A stretch of 42,044 nt of DNA from Methyloprofundus sp. (GTDB lineage: Bacteria > Pseudomonadota > Gammaproteobacteria > Methylococcales > Methylomonadaceae): NCBI GenBank assembly GCA_016592635.1, contig AP023241.1, forward strand, positions 1-42,044, in the 5' to 3' direction. Every line of letters starts with the position of its first letter. The first letter of the stretch is position 1. The position numbers and the translations under genes were made by a program. A model generated the notes under the pieces. That model worked only from the letters and a program-made list of their open reading frames with translations. It was not told the origin of the DNA and ran no database searches. Shown here piece by piece: positions 34,894 through 42,044 of this stretch.

Positions 34894-34937
34894 CATTCTG
34901 CTGAACAGCCTTATTGGTAAAGATGCTCAGCAGAATG
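34894..34937 (-). promoter_or_regulatory. Stem-loop in the 5' leader of the S-layer-like gene
   Basis: Perfect 11-bp inverted repeat CATTCTGCTGA (34894-34904) and TCAGCAGAATG (34927-34937) with a 22-base loop. It lies between the predicted transcription start and the ribosome site. It could stabilise the mRNA, as known for S-layer transcripts; inferred. Confidence 0.45.
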
Positions 34938-34967
34938 GCAAACTAACATTAGTCAATCCGTGGCAGT

Positions 34968-34973
34968 ATAATA
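34968..34973 (-). promoter_or_regulatory. Predicted -10 box of the S-layer-like gene
   Basis: TATTAT on the minus strand, 21 bp downstream of the Crp-type site at 34995-35010. The same spacing is found at the fecR promoter. If transcription starts 7 bases on, the Crp site is centred at -41.5, the class II geometry. Inferred. Confidence 0.5.
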
Positions 34974-34994
34974 TATAAAAAGCCCTTTAAACGT

Positions 34995-35010
34995 TGTGAC
35001 TTCAATCACA
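34995..35010 (-). promoter_or_regulatory. Crp-type site, perfect TGTGA-N6-TCACA
   Basis: TGTGACTTCAATCACA matches the Crp consensus half-sites exactly. It lies 186 bp upstream of the S-layer-like start codon and 75 bp past the stop of the barrel gene. The Crp-family protein at 41129 has the RETVTR recognition helix expected to read this site. Confidence 0.65.
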
Positions 35011-35084
35011 GGGAATTATCATTAACTGTCTCACTAACTATTTTAGGGTATTTTTTTTATATTTCAATAGCTTTAGCGATATTT

Positions 35085-36245
35085 CTACCAAATTACTTCA
35101 ACACCAACCCAAGATTCTAGTGAATTAAATTCAAATAGTTGGATATTACTGTACTGACGTTGCCAGCTAATACTGAGTACGCCTGACCAATAACCATAGC
35201 GCTGACTGATCGGCCAGCGATATTGAGCTCCAAGACTCAGGCGGTGTAGGTTACGAATAGCATTGTTATTTAAGATGGGACTATAACCTGTTTGACCTTG
35301 CTGATAATCAAACCTTAAGTAACTATTTATATTGGCGTTATCAATAACCCAGCTATTTTGAATATTATGGGTTAGTTGGGTGTTAAGGCGTGTTTGATTA
35401 CCGCCAGGGTTGTCATGTAATGCCCAAGCATTACCTGTACCTAATTCTAGGCTATATAAGCCAGTACTGAATTGGCAATGTAAGCTAGTGTGCAAGCCTG
35501 TGTAGAGTTGATCAAAGGTATTATTATTAAGTTGATGTTGCCATTGTAAATCAACCCCTATTTGTGGCTGACAAATATTGCTGCGCCGCCAGCGATAACG
35601 CGATTGCACATCAATAGCATAAAATTGGCTACCATTATCATAGCGGATAAAGTCTCCATAGAGCGCTAAGCCGATTTCATCTTGATTACGCAGCGCATGC
35701 TGTAGGTTAAAGCCGCCATTCAGACCTATATAATCAGTGAAGTTATGCCGGTTGGTACTGCGTTGCTGAAACTGTGCATGTATATTAAGTCGGGTGGCTT
35801 TACCTAGCTGGGTATTCGCTTGAAAATTACCATAGGTTTCTAAGCCATAGCCACTTTGTGGTTGTTGGTTTTTGGCCAGCTCTAAAATACCTTGTTGATA
35901 TGTCGGGCCTCTATTGAGATTATTGCCCCCGCCGATTTTGGCACCGAGTATCGCCAGTGTATTCCATGTGGGAGGGGGATCTAAGCTAAGTTGGTGGCCT
36001 GATTGTTGTAATGCCATCAGTTGCAATACTTGTTGATAGGCATCCGCTGCGCCTTGAGTATCGGGAGCGAGCATTAAGACCCGCTCTAGAATATCAGCGG
36101 CTTCTTGGTAGTGTTGTTCGGTGATCAGTTGTTCGGTATGCGTTAAGAGTTTGGTGATTTCTTCAGTATCTGGGATGGATTCTGCGTGTAGCCATACAGG
36201 GCTAAGCAGCATAGACAAGAATATAAGTAGTTTCCTTACTTGCAT
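35085..36245 (-). CDS. Outer-membrane beta-barrel protein with TPR-like N-terminus (SLAM/DUF560-like)
   Basis: 386 residues. The signal peptide (KLLIFLSMLLSPVWLHAES) is cut near residue 21. Residues 25-85 form a TPR-like helical hairpin (YQEAADILERVLMLAPDTQG). The rest has alternating aromatic and polar strands, ending VGVEVIW with a terminal aromatic residue, the hallmark of outer-membrane barrels. This layout is that of surface lipoprotein assembly modulators (SLAM, DUF560), although the protein is shorter than characterised ones. AAGGAAAT precedes the ATG. It is 31 bp downstream of rep8 on the same strand and upstream of the S-layer-like gene. A role in assembling a surface protein is plausible but unproven. 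Confidence 0.6.
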   Translation of the reverse strand: MQVRKLLIFLSMLLSPVWLHAESIPDTEEITKLLTHTEQLITEQHYQEAADILERVLMLAPDTQGAADAYQQVLQLMALQQSGHQLSLDPPPTWNTLAILGAKIGGGNNLNRGPTYQQGILELAKNQQPQSGYGLETYGNFQANTQLGKATRLNIHAQFQQRSTNRHNFTDYIGLNGGFNLQHALRNQDEIGLALYGDFIRYDNGSQFYAIDVQSRYRWRRSNICQPQIGVDLQWQHQLNNNTFDQLYTGLHTSLHCQFSTGLYSLELGTGNAWALHDNPGGNQTRLNTQLTHNIQNSWVIDNANINSYLRFDYQQGQTGYSPILNNNAIRNLHRLSLGAQYRWPISQRYGYWSGVLSISWQRQYSNIQLFEFNSLESWVGVEVIW

Positions 36246-36276
36246 TTATTTCCTTGAGCTGTGTTGATGCAGATTT

Positions 36277-37215
36277 TTAACGAAGTGCTGTTTGCAATTC
36301 TTTTAATCTAGCAATAACTTGCGCGCGACTCTCTCCTGGTCTTGCATGCTTATTAATGTCTGGTTCGCTGATATGTTGACTTAATTTCTTGGGGGCTTTA
36401 TTTACTTTAGGCGGTGATTTTCGGGTAAAAGTAACGACATCATTTTCCATGGAGATGTTGTATTCTGGTAGGTGGTTGCTTTCTATTAGTTTTCTTATAT
36501 TAAACCTTAATTTTTTTAGCTGTGAATTTGAGCCTATTTTGTCTTTAAGCTTATCTAGACTTATTTTCCACATCACTTGATTACCACAATGTTTTCTAGC
36601 TAATTCATATAAGCGTCGTTCAGTAGGCTTTCTCAATTTGAAATAGTCCCGATCTATACTAAGCACTGAGTTACCCAAAACTGAATTATAAAACCATTCA
36701 GACAATACCACTTCAACAGCAATCATCTGTCCATCTTCTCTTTCTCGAACAACATGCCAACTATTAATTAAACCAAACTCCTCTGTTATTTGCCTACCAC
36801 GAGTTTTTATATCAGTTTCAATACGAGTTCCACTTAACCTTTCTAAACTTTCTTGCAATTTTATATATGATTTTCCTGTTGTTGTTTTCTTTGTCGCAAC
36901 AAGATACTCATAAGCAGTAAATCTAATCCTATTAGATATATACAAACCTTTGTTCTTTGCATTCATTAAGCATGAAGTTAAATAAAGTAGGATGTCTTTA
37001 TCATGAATCGTTGCTAATCCCGTATAACTCGGCTTTATTTTGATGGTATTGCCATTATATTTATATACCAACATTCGATAGTCTGGTTTAGTTGATAAAC
37101 TAAAAACAGGGTGCTCCATAGAAGCAGAGTCATCTTTGTAAGTATCAAAAATATCACAACTAAAAAACTTAGTTTGTTCAGATTTGCATTTAGCAGGTGA
37201 AAGAATATCAGCCAT
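36277..37215 (-). CDS. Plasmid replication initiator, RPA/RepA family (rep8)
   Basis: 312 residues, closely related to rep1: FFSCDIFDTYKDDSASMEHP, VFSLSTKPDYRMLVYKYNG, GLATIHDKDILLYLTSCLMN, FKLRKPTERRLYELARKHCG, and the tail DINKHARPGESRAQVIARLK. An iteron-like operator lies 4 bp upstream of the ATG, as in rep1. The gene and its iterons sit between the CHASE2 cyclase and barrel genes, on the same strand as both, so this replicon appears to be inserted within the envelope gene cluster. Only 31 bp separate it from the barrel gene, suggesting co-transcription. Confidence 0.92.
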   Translation of the reverse strand: MADILSPAKCKSEQTKFFSCDIFDTYKDDSASMEHPVFSLSTKPDYRMLVYKYNGNTIKIKPSYTGLATIHDKDILLYLTSCLMNAKNKGLYISNRIRFTAYEYLVATKKTTTGKSYIKLQESLERLSGTRIETDIKTRGRQITEEFGLINSWHVVREREDGQMIAVEVVLSEWFYNSVLGNSVLSIDRDYFKLRKPTERRLYELARKHCGNQVMWKISLDKLKDKIGSNSQLKKLRFNIRKLIESNHLPEYNISMENDVVTFTRKSPPKVNKAPKKLSQHISEPDINKHARPGESRAQVIARLKELQTALR

Positions 37216-37700
37216 AAAACATCGAGGTATCAGGAACCAAAATATGATCGATACTATACATTAGTATCGAGGTATCAGGAACCATTTACCCATTTATCTG
37301 CCTTAGAAGTGTCAAAAATACTGATAATTCACTATCGTGACTTTGGGAACCGACTATCGTGACTTTGGGAACCGACTATCGTGACTTTGGGAACCGACTA
37401 TCGTGACTTTGGGAACCGACTATCGTGACTTTGGGAACCGACTATCGTGACTTTGGGAACCGACTTATTTCTTAATCCCTTTAATACCAAAGCCTACAGA
37501 GCTTTTTTTTACCCTGTAACTTATATTAACTATATATTAACTATTAACCGAGATTTCTATTTTTTTTAGAACAAAAATAGCCTTAAAAAAATTTATTAAT
37601 GCCATTTTTCTTACCATTAAAAATAGATAGGTAATGCCTTTTTTTACTATCGTACCTTTAGGAACGCTTTAAAAAGATATGACTACCTTTTTATGGTCGG
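37216..37700. other. Putative replication origin 8 (noncoding)
   Basis: No gene. From the rep8 start outward it holds two operator-like copies (37220-37283), six tandem iterons (37331-37461), and an AT-rich stretch with T-runs (37500-37640) next to the CHASE2 gene 3' end. No DnaA-box consensus is seen. Confidence 0.6.
37220..37463 (-). repeat. Iterons of rep8: six 22-bp direct repeats plus two operator-like copies
   Basis: On the minus strand the units read GTTCC-CAAAGTCA-CGATAGT, the same frame as rep1 iterons (GTTCC-AACTATAC-CGATAGT) with a changed 8-bp core. Six copies have actatcg starts (plus strand) at 37331, 37353, 37375, 37397, 37419 and 37441. Two further copies (37220-37238 and 37263-37283) have the core TGATACCT, close to the rep1 operator core TGATATAC. 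Confidence 0.9.
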
Positions 37701-39578
37701 TTATACAGGCGTAAAAATCTCCATACCACTAGGTAAACCTGTGAGCATAAACTTACCTTGAGTCTCAAGGTTTTCACTAGCTTGCCATTGCTGTGCTGCT
37801 TGCTCACCAATCAGAATAGGTAAGGCCAGCTCAATGGTCATTTCTTGTAGTTGGATGGCGGTAGAAACGGTTTTGCCTAATATCGCATATTCACGGCGTT
37901 GTGCTGGCCCGAAAGAACCCGCTAAAATTTCGCCTTTTTCAATACCAATGCCAAGGCCGAGTGGGGGTAATTCTTGATTGTTTGATTCTTCACCAAAGAG
38001 CTGTTCAATATCTTGCAGTAGTTGTTGCGCTGCAGGTAATATGCCTTGATCTCCTTCTCGCCACACAGCTAATACCGCATCACCAATATATTTTTCAGTT
38101 TGACCACCATGTTTGTCTACGGTTTCGGTGACGGTTTTGTAAAAACTATGCAGGATGGCACCGATTTGCTCGGCCGGTAGCTGCTCACACCAGTTGGAGA
38201 AGTTACGCAAATCAACATACATGACAAACACTTGCTCATGATGTGCGGCCATGGTGCTAATCGGGTCTTGGCTGGCTATCAATTTTGCAGCATGCTTAGG
38301 CAAATAACTGCTTAAGTTATTGTAGAGGCGTTGGTTTTCTACCCAAGTATCAGCATAACCTTTAATGGCTAAGAAACAACCGAGTAATAAGGTGTAAATA
38401 ATGACAGTAATCGCACTTAACCAAATATGTTGGTTGGCTAATAAAAGTACTTGTAGCAATAAAGTCAGTGCCACTAAACTTAGCCCTACCAATGGCGGAG
38501 CATAAATAGCGAGCCTGCCTTTAAATCTTAGCAATAAAGCCATAAAACCAGTAATGGCTAAGATCCATAAAGCTTGTAGATAGTTAGCCCCTTGTGGTTG
38601 ATACGGTATTTTATTATCGAGCAAGGCAGACAGTAGTTGTACATGTACTTCAACACCATCAACAATTTTAGCTTGTGGTGTCGGCAGGGTATCGCCAGTC
38701 CCAAACGCACTAGAACCAATAATAACCCAAGCACCTTGTAGTAAATTTTCATCCAAGGTACCAGCGAGTATTTCCGTTGCAGATATCGAGATTAAGGCTT
38801 GGCGTGGTAACCACCAAGGCAGCAAGATATCATGTGCTTCGCTAAGTGGAATACCAATTTCCGGTAGTTCAGGGTGTCTTAACGTGTGCTTTGCTTGTAA
38901 CCAAGCATCACTGCTGTGTAATTCAAAGTGACCGCCGCCAATCCCAGTGGCTAGTGCTGAAAGTGCTAAGGCAGGGTAGGCTTTATCATTCTGGCAAATA
39001 AACGCAGGTAGACGACGTACAACCCCATCACGATCAATATGGGGGGTTATATGACCTGCGGCAGCTGTGCTGGCTGCTATGGTACTGTTATTAGCGATAT
39101 AGGCATTGGCTGTTGGATAGTTATCTGCACATTGAGCCATAGCTTGCCCGGCAATCAAAGTACCTGCCTGAGTGGAATCATCCGCATTTAAAGCCAATAT
39201 TTCAGCAAGTACGGTAGGGTGTTGTTTAAATTGTGCGGCAAGTTGATGATCGCCTGCTTGTTCGGCAGTAAAGATCATATCAACAATTTGTAATGATGCA
39301 CCTAGTTCATTAATACGACGTGAAAGTTTAGCAACTTGTTCTCTTGGCCAAGGCCAGGCGCCATATTTAATAGTACTGGCTTCATCAATATCGACAATGA
39401 TAATACGGCGTTCTATCGGTGCATCACTTGCAATCCATTGCCATTCTTTATCACTGATTTGTGCTTCTGTTCTCCCCAGAAAGTCACAAGCAGCCCATGA
39501 TAGCAATAAGCTAATGATTAAAGCGCTGATAAAAGGCAGCAATGTTTTTAAGTCATTATGTATCACTGTTTTTGCCAT
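37701..39578 (-). CDS. CHASE2-domain class III adenylate/guanylate cyclase-like protein
   Basis: 625 residues. An N-terminal membrane segment (LLPFISALIISLLLSWAACD) is followed by a periplasmic CHASE2 sensor domain (about 35-300; IIVDIDEASTIKYGAWPWPR near 58). Three closely spaced transmembrane helices lie at about 325-410, and the cyclase domain at about 440-610. The metal-binding aspartates are present (YVDLRNFS and YIGDAVLAVW). The usual VNxAxRLE motif reads VSTAIQLQ, so the transition-state Asn and Arg are Ser and Gln, and the preceding DYTVIG is EYAILG. Catalysis may be weak or lost. The ATG overlaps the fecR stop by 16 bp, so translation is coupled. It probably senses an envelope signal. 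Confidence 0.9.
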   Translation of the reverse strand: MAKTVIHNDLKTLLPFISALIISLLLSWAACDFLGRTEAQISDKEWQWIASDAPIERRIIIVDIDEASTIKYGAWPWPREQVAKLSRRINELGASLQIVDMIFTAEQAGDHQLAAQFKQHPTVLAEILALNADDSTQAGTLIAGQAMAQCADNYPTANAYIANNSTIAASTAAAGHITPHIDRDGVVRRLPAFICQNDKAYPALALSALATGIGGGHFELHSSDAWLQAKHTLRHPELPEIGIPLSEAHDILLPWWLPRQALISISATEILAGTLDENLLQGAWVIIGSSAFGTGDTLPTPQAKIVDGVEVHVQLLSALLDNKIPYQPQGANYLQALWILAITGFMALLLRFKGRLAIYAPPLVGLSLVALTLLLQVLLLANQHIWLSAITVIIYTLLLGCFLAIKGYADTWVENQRLYNNLSSYLPKHAAKLIASQDPISTMAAHHEQVFVMYVDLRNFSNWCEQLPAEQIGAILHSFYKTVTETVDKHGGQTEKYIGDAVLAVWREGDQGILPAAQQLLQDIEQLFGEESNNQELPPLGLGIGIEKGEILAGSFGPAQRREYAILGKTVSTAIQLQEMTIELALPILIGEQAAQQWQASENLETQGKFMLTGLPSGMEIFTPV

Positions 39579-40984
39579 TCACTGATACCGTTAAAAGTAC
39601 CATTTGCTAAAGGCTTCTCAAATATCATACCGACTTCATTACCCGTTGATGAAATGGCACCTGATATGGTTTCATTATTATTGGAACCAATAAAAAGCCC
39701 TTTATCATTAATGTTGCCTGTGGTGTTCAATTGGGTAGCACTAATCGTGGGTGTCGACATTTCTAAGTTGGTGGTCACTTGTTGCTTACCAAAGTCAATT
39801 TGTAGTGCTGCTTTATTGAGCGTTGCAGTTTCTGCACTTTGCCAAGTTTCGCCAGGTCTGATAAAGACCACATGACTTTGCTGTAAATTAAAATTAAATA
39901 TGCCTGTTTGTGGCCGTTGGTCTGCTATAGAGCCTGTATTTCTGAATAAACCCACATATTGGTTACCAACGGTTATTTTTTTATCTTTGGTTACCTGACG
40001 TTGTGATTGACTTAAAGTATCATCAGGGTGCTGTCCTTTTGTCCAACGTGCCCAAGTAAAAACGGGTTCTTTTGACTCAAGTGCTGGAATAAGATGCGGC
40101 ATAGGGCCAACAGGCTCACTTACTGGGCTGGGCGTTTCAGGAGAGGCACCTAATTTTGCGTTACTAGCCAAGTCAGTATCCGTTGCATTACTGGCAGGCT
40201 TAGTTAATCTAGTCTCACTATTTTTTGCATTTAATGTATCTCCTTTGGTGTCAGCCCGAGTTTCTTCCTTATTATTTTCTTTAGATACGGCACTAGAGGT
40301 GTTTTCGGATTCTTTAGAATTATTGATTAATGTCTTACTAACAGATTCTGACTGGTTTTTTAATCTAGATTGATTTTCCCCTAAATTAACCTCTAAATAT
40401 AAGCTTCCCATATCAGCCGTGAGTACTGTTGCAGAGGAACACACTCCAAAACCAGAGTTAGTACAGCCATAATTAATGGGTGATAAGGCAATTCCACCAC
40501 TATAAACCGCTGCTAATGTTTGTGTATCTGAAGTTCTGACCACATAGTCGGTACCCAATACACCTAATGCCGCAACTGGGGTATTCATACGGTAACGATC
40601 GTGAGCAGCTTCAGTTGCTTTGCCGGAAATGCTACGTAACACTCCTTGTTCCAAGAAAAATCGAATAGCACTTTTCTCAGGGCTAACTTGATTGTATTGA
40701 TAAGCTTCAATATGCAATCTACTTTCCGGACGAATACTAATGCGGCCATCATCAATAAATTTAATATGCAGGTGCGCACTTTTATTGGTTTCAATGGTAT
40801 CGCCAACAAATATGGCATCAGTACGCTTTAAAATTCTTGGTTCACCCATTTTATTGATTGCTTGAGTTTGGCCAATAACAAGCGTGACAGTGCCTACCGA
40901 GGTTTGTTCCACGGCATAGGCAGCATTAAGACTTAAGTTAAGGACTATTGCTAATAAAAATAACGTTATTTGTTTGGCAATCAT
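39563..40984 (-). CDS. FecR-domain periplasmic protein
   Basis: About 473 residues from the ATG at 40984; a longer reading from 41053 would put the signal peptide inside and lacks a ribosome site. The signal peptide (AKQITLFLLAIVLNLSLNAA) is cut near residue 24. The FecR domain spans about 30-160 (VGDTIETNKSAHLHIKFIDD, GRISIRPESRLHIEAY, NTPVAALGVLGTDYVV). Two cysteines (YGCTNSGFGVCSS) may form a disulfide. A polar, Asn/Ser/Lys-rich linker (about 195-285) precedes a C-terminal region of unknown fold ending FNGISEWQKQ. It forms an operon with the CHASE2 gene. It is likely a periplasmic anchor or sensor partner rather than an anti-sigma factor, as no sigma gene is seen. Confidence 0.85.
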   Translation of the reverse strand: MIAKQITLFLLAIVLNLSLNAAYAVEQTSVGTVTLVIGQTQAINKMGEPRILKRTDAIFVGDTIETNKSAHLHIKFIDDGRISIRPESRLHIEAYQYNQVSPEKSAIRFFLEQGVLRSISGKATEAAHDRYRMNTPVAALGVLGTDYVVRTSDTQTLAAVYSGGIALSPINYGCTNSGFGVCSSATVLTADMGSLYLEVNLGENQSRLKNQSESVSKTLINNSKESENTSSAVSKENNKEETRADTKGDTLNAKNSETRLTKPASNATDTDLASNAKLGASPETPSPVSEPVGPMPHLIPALESKEPVFTWARWTKGQHPDDTLSQSQRQVTKDKKITVGNQYVGLFRNTGSIADQRPQTGIFNFNLQQSHVVFIRPGETWQSAETATLNKAALQIDFGKQQVTTNLEMSTPTISATQLNTTGNINDKGLFIGSNNNETISGAISSTGNEVGMIFEKPLANGTFNGISEWQKQ

Positions 40985-41011
40985 TTTCTTATCTCGCAGG
41001 GTGAACTGAAT

Positions 41012-41017
41012 ATAATA
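41012..41017 (-). promoter_or_regulatory. Predicted -10 box of the fecR operon
   Basis: TATTAT on the minus strand, 21 bp downstream of the Crp-type site at 41039-41054, matching the S-layer promoter spacing. Inferred. Confidence 0.5.
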
Positions 41018-41038
41018 CGACCTGCCTACTTTTATGGG

Positions 41039-41054
41039 TGTGCGTATAATCACA
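41039..41054. promoter_or_regulatory. Crp-type site in the fecR-crp divergent region
   Basis: TGTGCGTATAATCACA, one mismatch from TGTGA-N6-TCACA. It is placed to activate fecR (centre at -41.5 to the predicted start) and to affect the divergent crp-like gene, whose -10-like TATAAT lies at 41069-41074. Confidence 0.6.
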
Positions 41055-41128
41055 TTGCTATGGAAATATATAATCTATAGTGCATTGTTGTTATTCATCA
41101 TAATTTTTGTGCTAAATAAACCTCATTA

Positions 41129-41815
41129 ATGTCGATAGCTACCGTTACACTTAAGCAGTTTAAGTTATTTAATACGCTACCTGATAAAGTGATTGAGCAA
41201 CTCAGTCAACATGCTTCACTAGCAGAAGTGCCACGCCGCAAAATAGTCATGCAAAAAGGAGAGGTGGCACATTCTTTGGGTTTATTGTTAGAAGGCCGTT
41301 TACAAGGTGTTGATATCACCTTAGATGGTCATGAAGCAGGTTTGTATTTTATTGAGCAGAATGATTTTTTTGGGGAACTTTCGGTGATTGATCGCTTGCC
41401 TGCCCCAGAATTTGTGGTTGCTTTGTCGACTGCGCGTTTTATTATGATCCCCGCTAATATTGTTCAACAGCTGATCAAGGTTTCCCCAGAAATTGCAGCT
41501 ATTATTAATAATCGGTTAGCACAACGTCTACGTGAATCTATTGCGCAACGCTCCTTATTGGCCATGCCTACCCCGTTACAGCGTATTTGTGCGCAATTAC
41601 TAAAAATGAGTCATCAGTCAAAAGAGGGGGATGTCACGATTACCCATATTCCTACGCATCAAGAGTTGGCCATTATGATTAACGTGACTCGAGAAACCGT
41701 AACCCGAGCTTTTCAAAAATTACAGAAAAACCATATTATTAAGCGTGATGGGGCTATTTTGATTATTAAAAATGTTGGTTATATTAGTGATACTGCGCAT
41801 GGTGTTGAAAAATAA
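41129..41815 (+). CDS. Crp/Fnr-family transcription regulator
   Basis: 228 residues. An N-terminal cyclic-nucleotide-binding-fold domain (about 15-120; LLLEGRLQGVDITLDGHEAG, DFFGELSVIDRLPAPEF) is joined by a dimer helix to a winged helix-turn-helix (about 150-215; HQELAIMINVTRETVTRAFQ). The recognition helix RETVTR keeps the Arg, Glu and Arg that contact TGTGA in E. coli Crp. In the ligand pocket the Glu of GEL is kept, but the Arg-Ser pair that holds the cAMP phosphate is not evident (APEF instead). There are no Fnr-type N-terminal cysteines. It may respond to another ligand or act without one. Divergent from fecR with a Crp-type site between. Confidence 0.9.
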   Translation: MSIATVTLKQFKLFNTLPDKVIEQLSQHASLAEVPRRKIVMQKGEVAHSLGLLLEGRLQGVDITLDGHEAGLYFIEQNDFFGELSVIDRLPAPEFVVALSTARFIMIPANIVQQLIKVSPEIAAIINNRLAQRLRESIAQRSLLAMPTPLQRICAQLLKMSHQSKEGDVTITHIPTHQELAIMINVTRETVTRAFQKLQKNHIIKRDGAILIIKNVGYISDTAHGVEK

Positions 41816-41849
41816 CCTAGTTGAATGATCTAATTATTTGTTGAAAAGT

Positions 41850-41871
41850 GTTCTCGATACACCGATAAGGC
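41850..41871 (+). repeat. Solitary iteron-like copy of the rep1/rep8 type
   Basis: GTTCT-CGATACAC-CGATAAG-GC matches the diverged rep1 copy at 243-263 almost exactly. It lies just downstream of the crp-like gene near the window end. If the molecule is circular it would be the outermost element of the rep1 origin, about 325 bp before the tandem array. Confidence 0.6.
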
Positions 41872-42044
41872 GTTCCTACTTTTACGAGGTATGTTTTGTT
41901 GATTATAACTAATAAGTTATTGTTAATAATGCTATTAAATAAAAAGGTTAGACTTTTACAATATAGTTTTTATGATGAATTCACTTCTTTATAGGCTTGT
42001 AAAATACATTTTTTGACTAATTTATTCTTAGAATAAGATTTTTC
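41872..42044. other. AT-rich noncoding end of the window
   Basis: No gene, repeat or RNA is recognised. The composition is very AT-rich, similar to positions 1-110. It could continue into the rep1 origin if the sequence is circular. Confidence 0.4.

Noticed and set aside
40985..41053. N-terminal extension of the FecR protein
   Set aside because: It would place the signal peptide internally and covers the predicted promoter region; the ATG at 40984 gives a proper signal peptide.
1..42044. Prophage or integrative phage island
   Set aside because: No integrase, terminase, capsid, tail or lysis genes are seen; the serine recombinase is of the small resolvase/invertase type.

Overview
This window looks like part or all of a large, AT-rich (clearly below 50% GC) multi-replicon plasmid from a Gram-negative gammaproteobacterium. 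The evidence is plasmid initiators with iterons, ParA-type partition genes and a serine resolvase, together with outer-membrane and envelope systems. An RTX S-layer-like protein, a DUF6447-type small protein, a PEP-CTERM protein and FecR/CHASE2 genes fit an aquatic bacterium, possibly a methanotroph (Methylococcales). That taxonomic guess is inference. I see no rRNA, tRNA, CRISPR or phage structural genes.

The most striking property is the number of replication modules. Seven initiator genes are present (three of the RPA/RepA family at 308, 26255 and 36277; four of the Rep_3 family at 7612, 14830, 21020 and 27666). There is also one decayed Rep_3 gene (29009) and an orphan, duplicated iteron block around an IS200 element. 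Almost every initiator has its own tandem iterons of 21-22 bp period just upstream. Related initiators have related but diverged iterons: GTTCC-N8-CGATAGT is shared by the origins at 132-307 and 37220-37463.

Layout. 1-6859: origin and rep1, then an apparent operon for an envelope polysaccharide (ABC-2 permease, Wzt-like ATPase, LpxL-like acyltransferase, radical SAM enzyme, methyltransferase/GNAT fusion). 6860-13516: origin and rep2, then a 1327-residue PIG-L/GT2/WbsX/RgpF fusion and a GT2 rhamnosyltransferase-like enzyme. 13517-15984: orphan iterons, IS200-type tnpA, and rep3, whose 3' end is split by a GC-rich insert. 16025-20475: type I secretion operon (ABC, HlyD, TolC) on the minus strand. 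20476-24908: origin and rep4, a resolvase, and an unusual partition locus with ParA plus a ribbon-helix-helix (RHH) protein, facing a divergent ParA-RHH fusion. 24921-25574: PEP-CTERM protein. 25575-29332: three stacked replicons (rep5, rep6, decayed rep7). 29383-34809: DUF6447-type protein and a 1640-residue RTX S-layer-like protein. 35085-41815: outer-membrane barrel, rep8 and its origin, CHASE2 cyclase, FecR protein and a divergent Crp-family regulator.

How it fits together. The cargo is largely cell-surface: polysaccharide synthesis and export, type I secretion, and a secreted S-layer-like protein. Two TGTGA-N6-TCACA-type Crp sites, one upstream of the S-layer gene and one between fecR and crp, have the same 21-bp spacing to a TATTAT -10-like box. 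This suggests one local Crp regulon. Several rep genes sit directly ahead of cargo genes on the same strand, so cargo transcription could be tied to rep autoregulation. The overall picture is a cointegrate in which surface-function cassettes each arrived with, or were captured beside, their own replicon.
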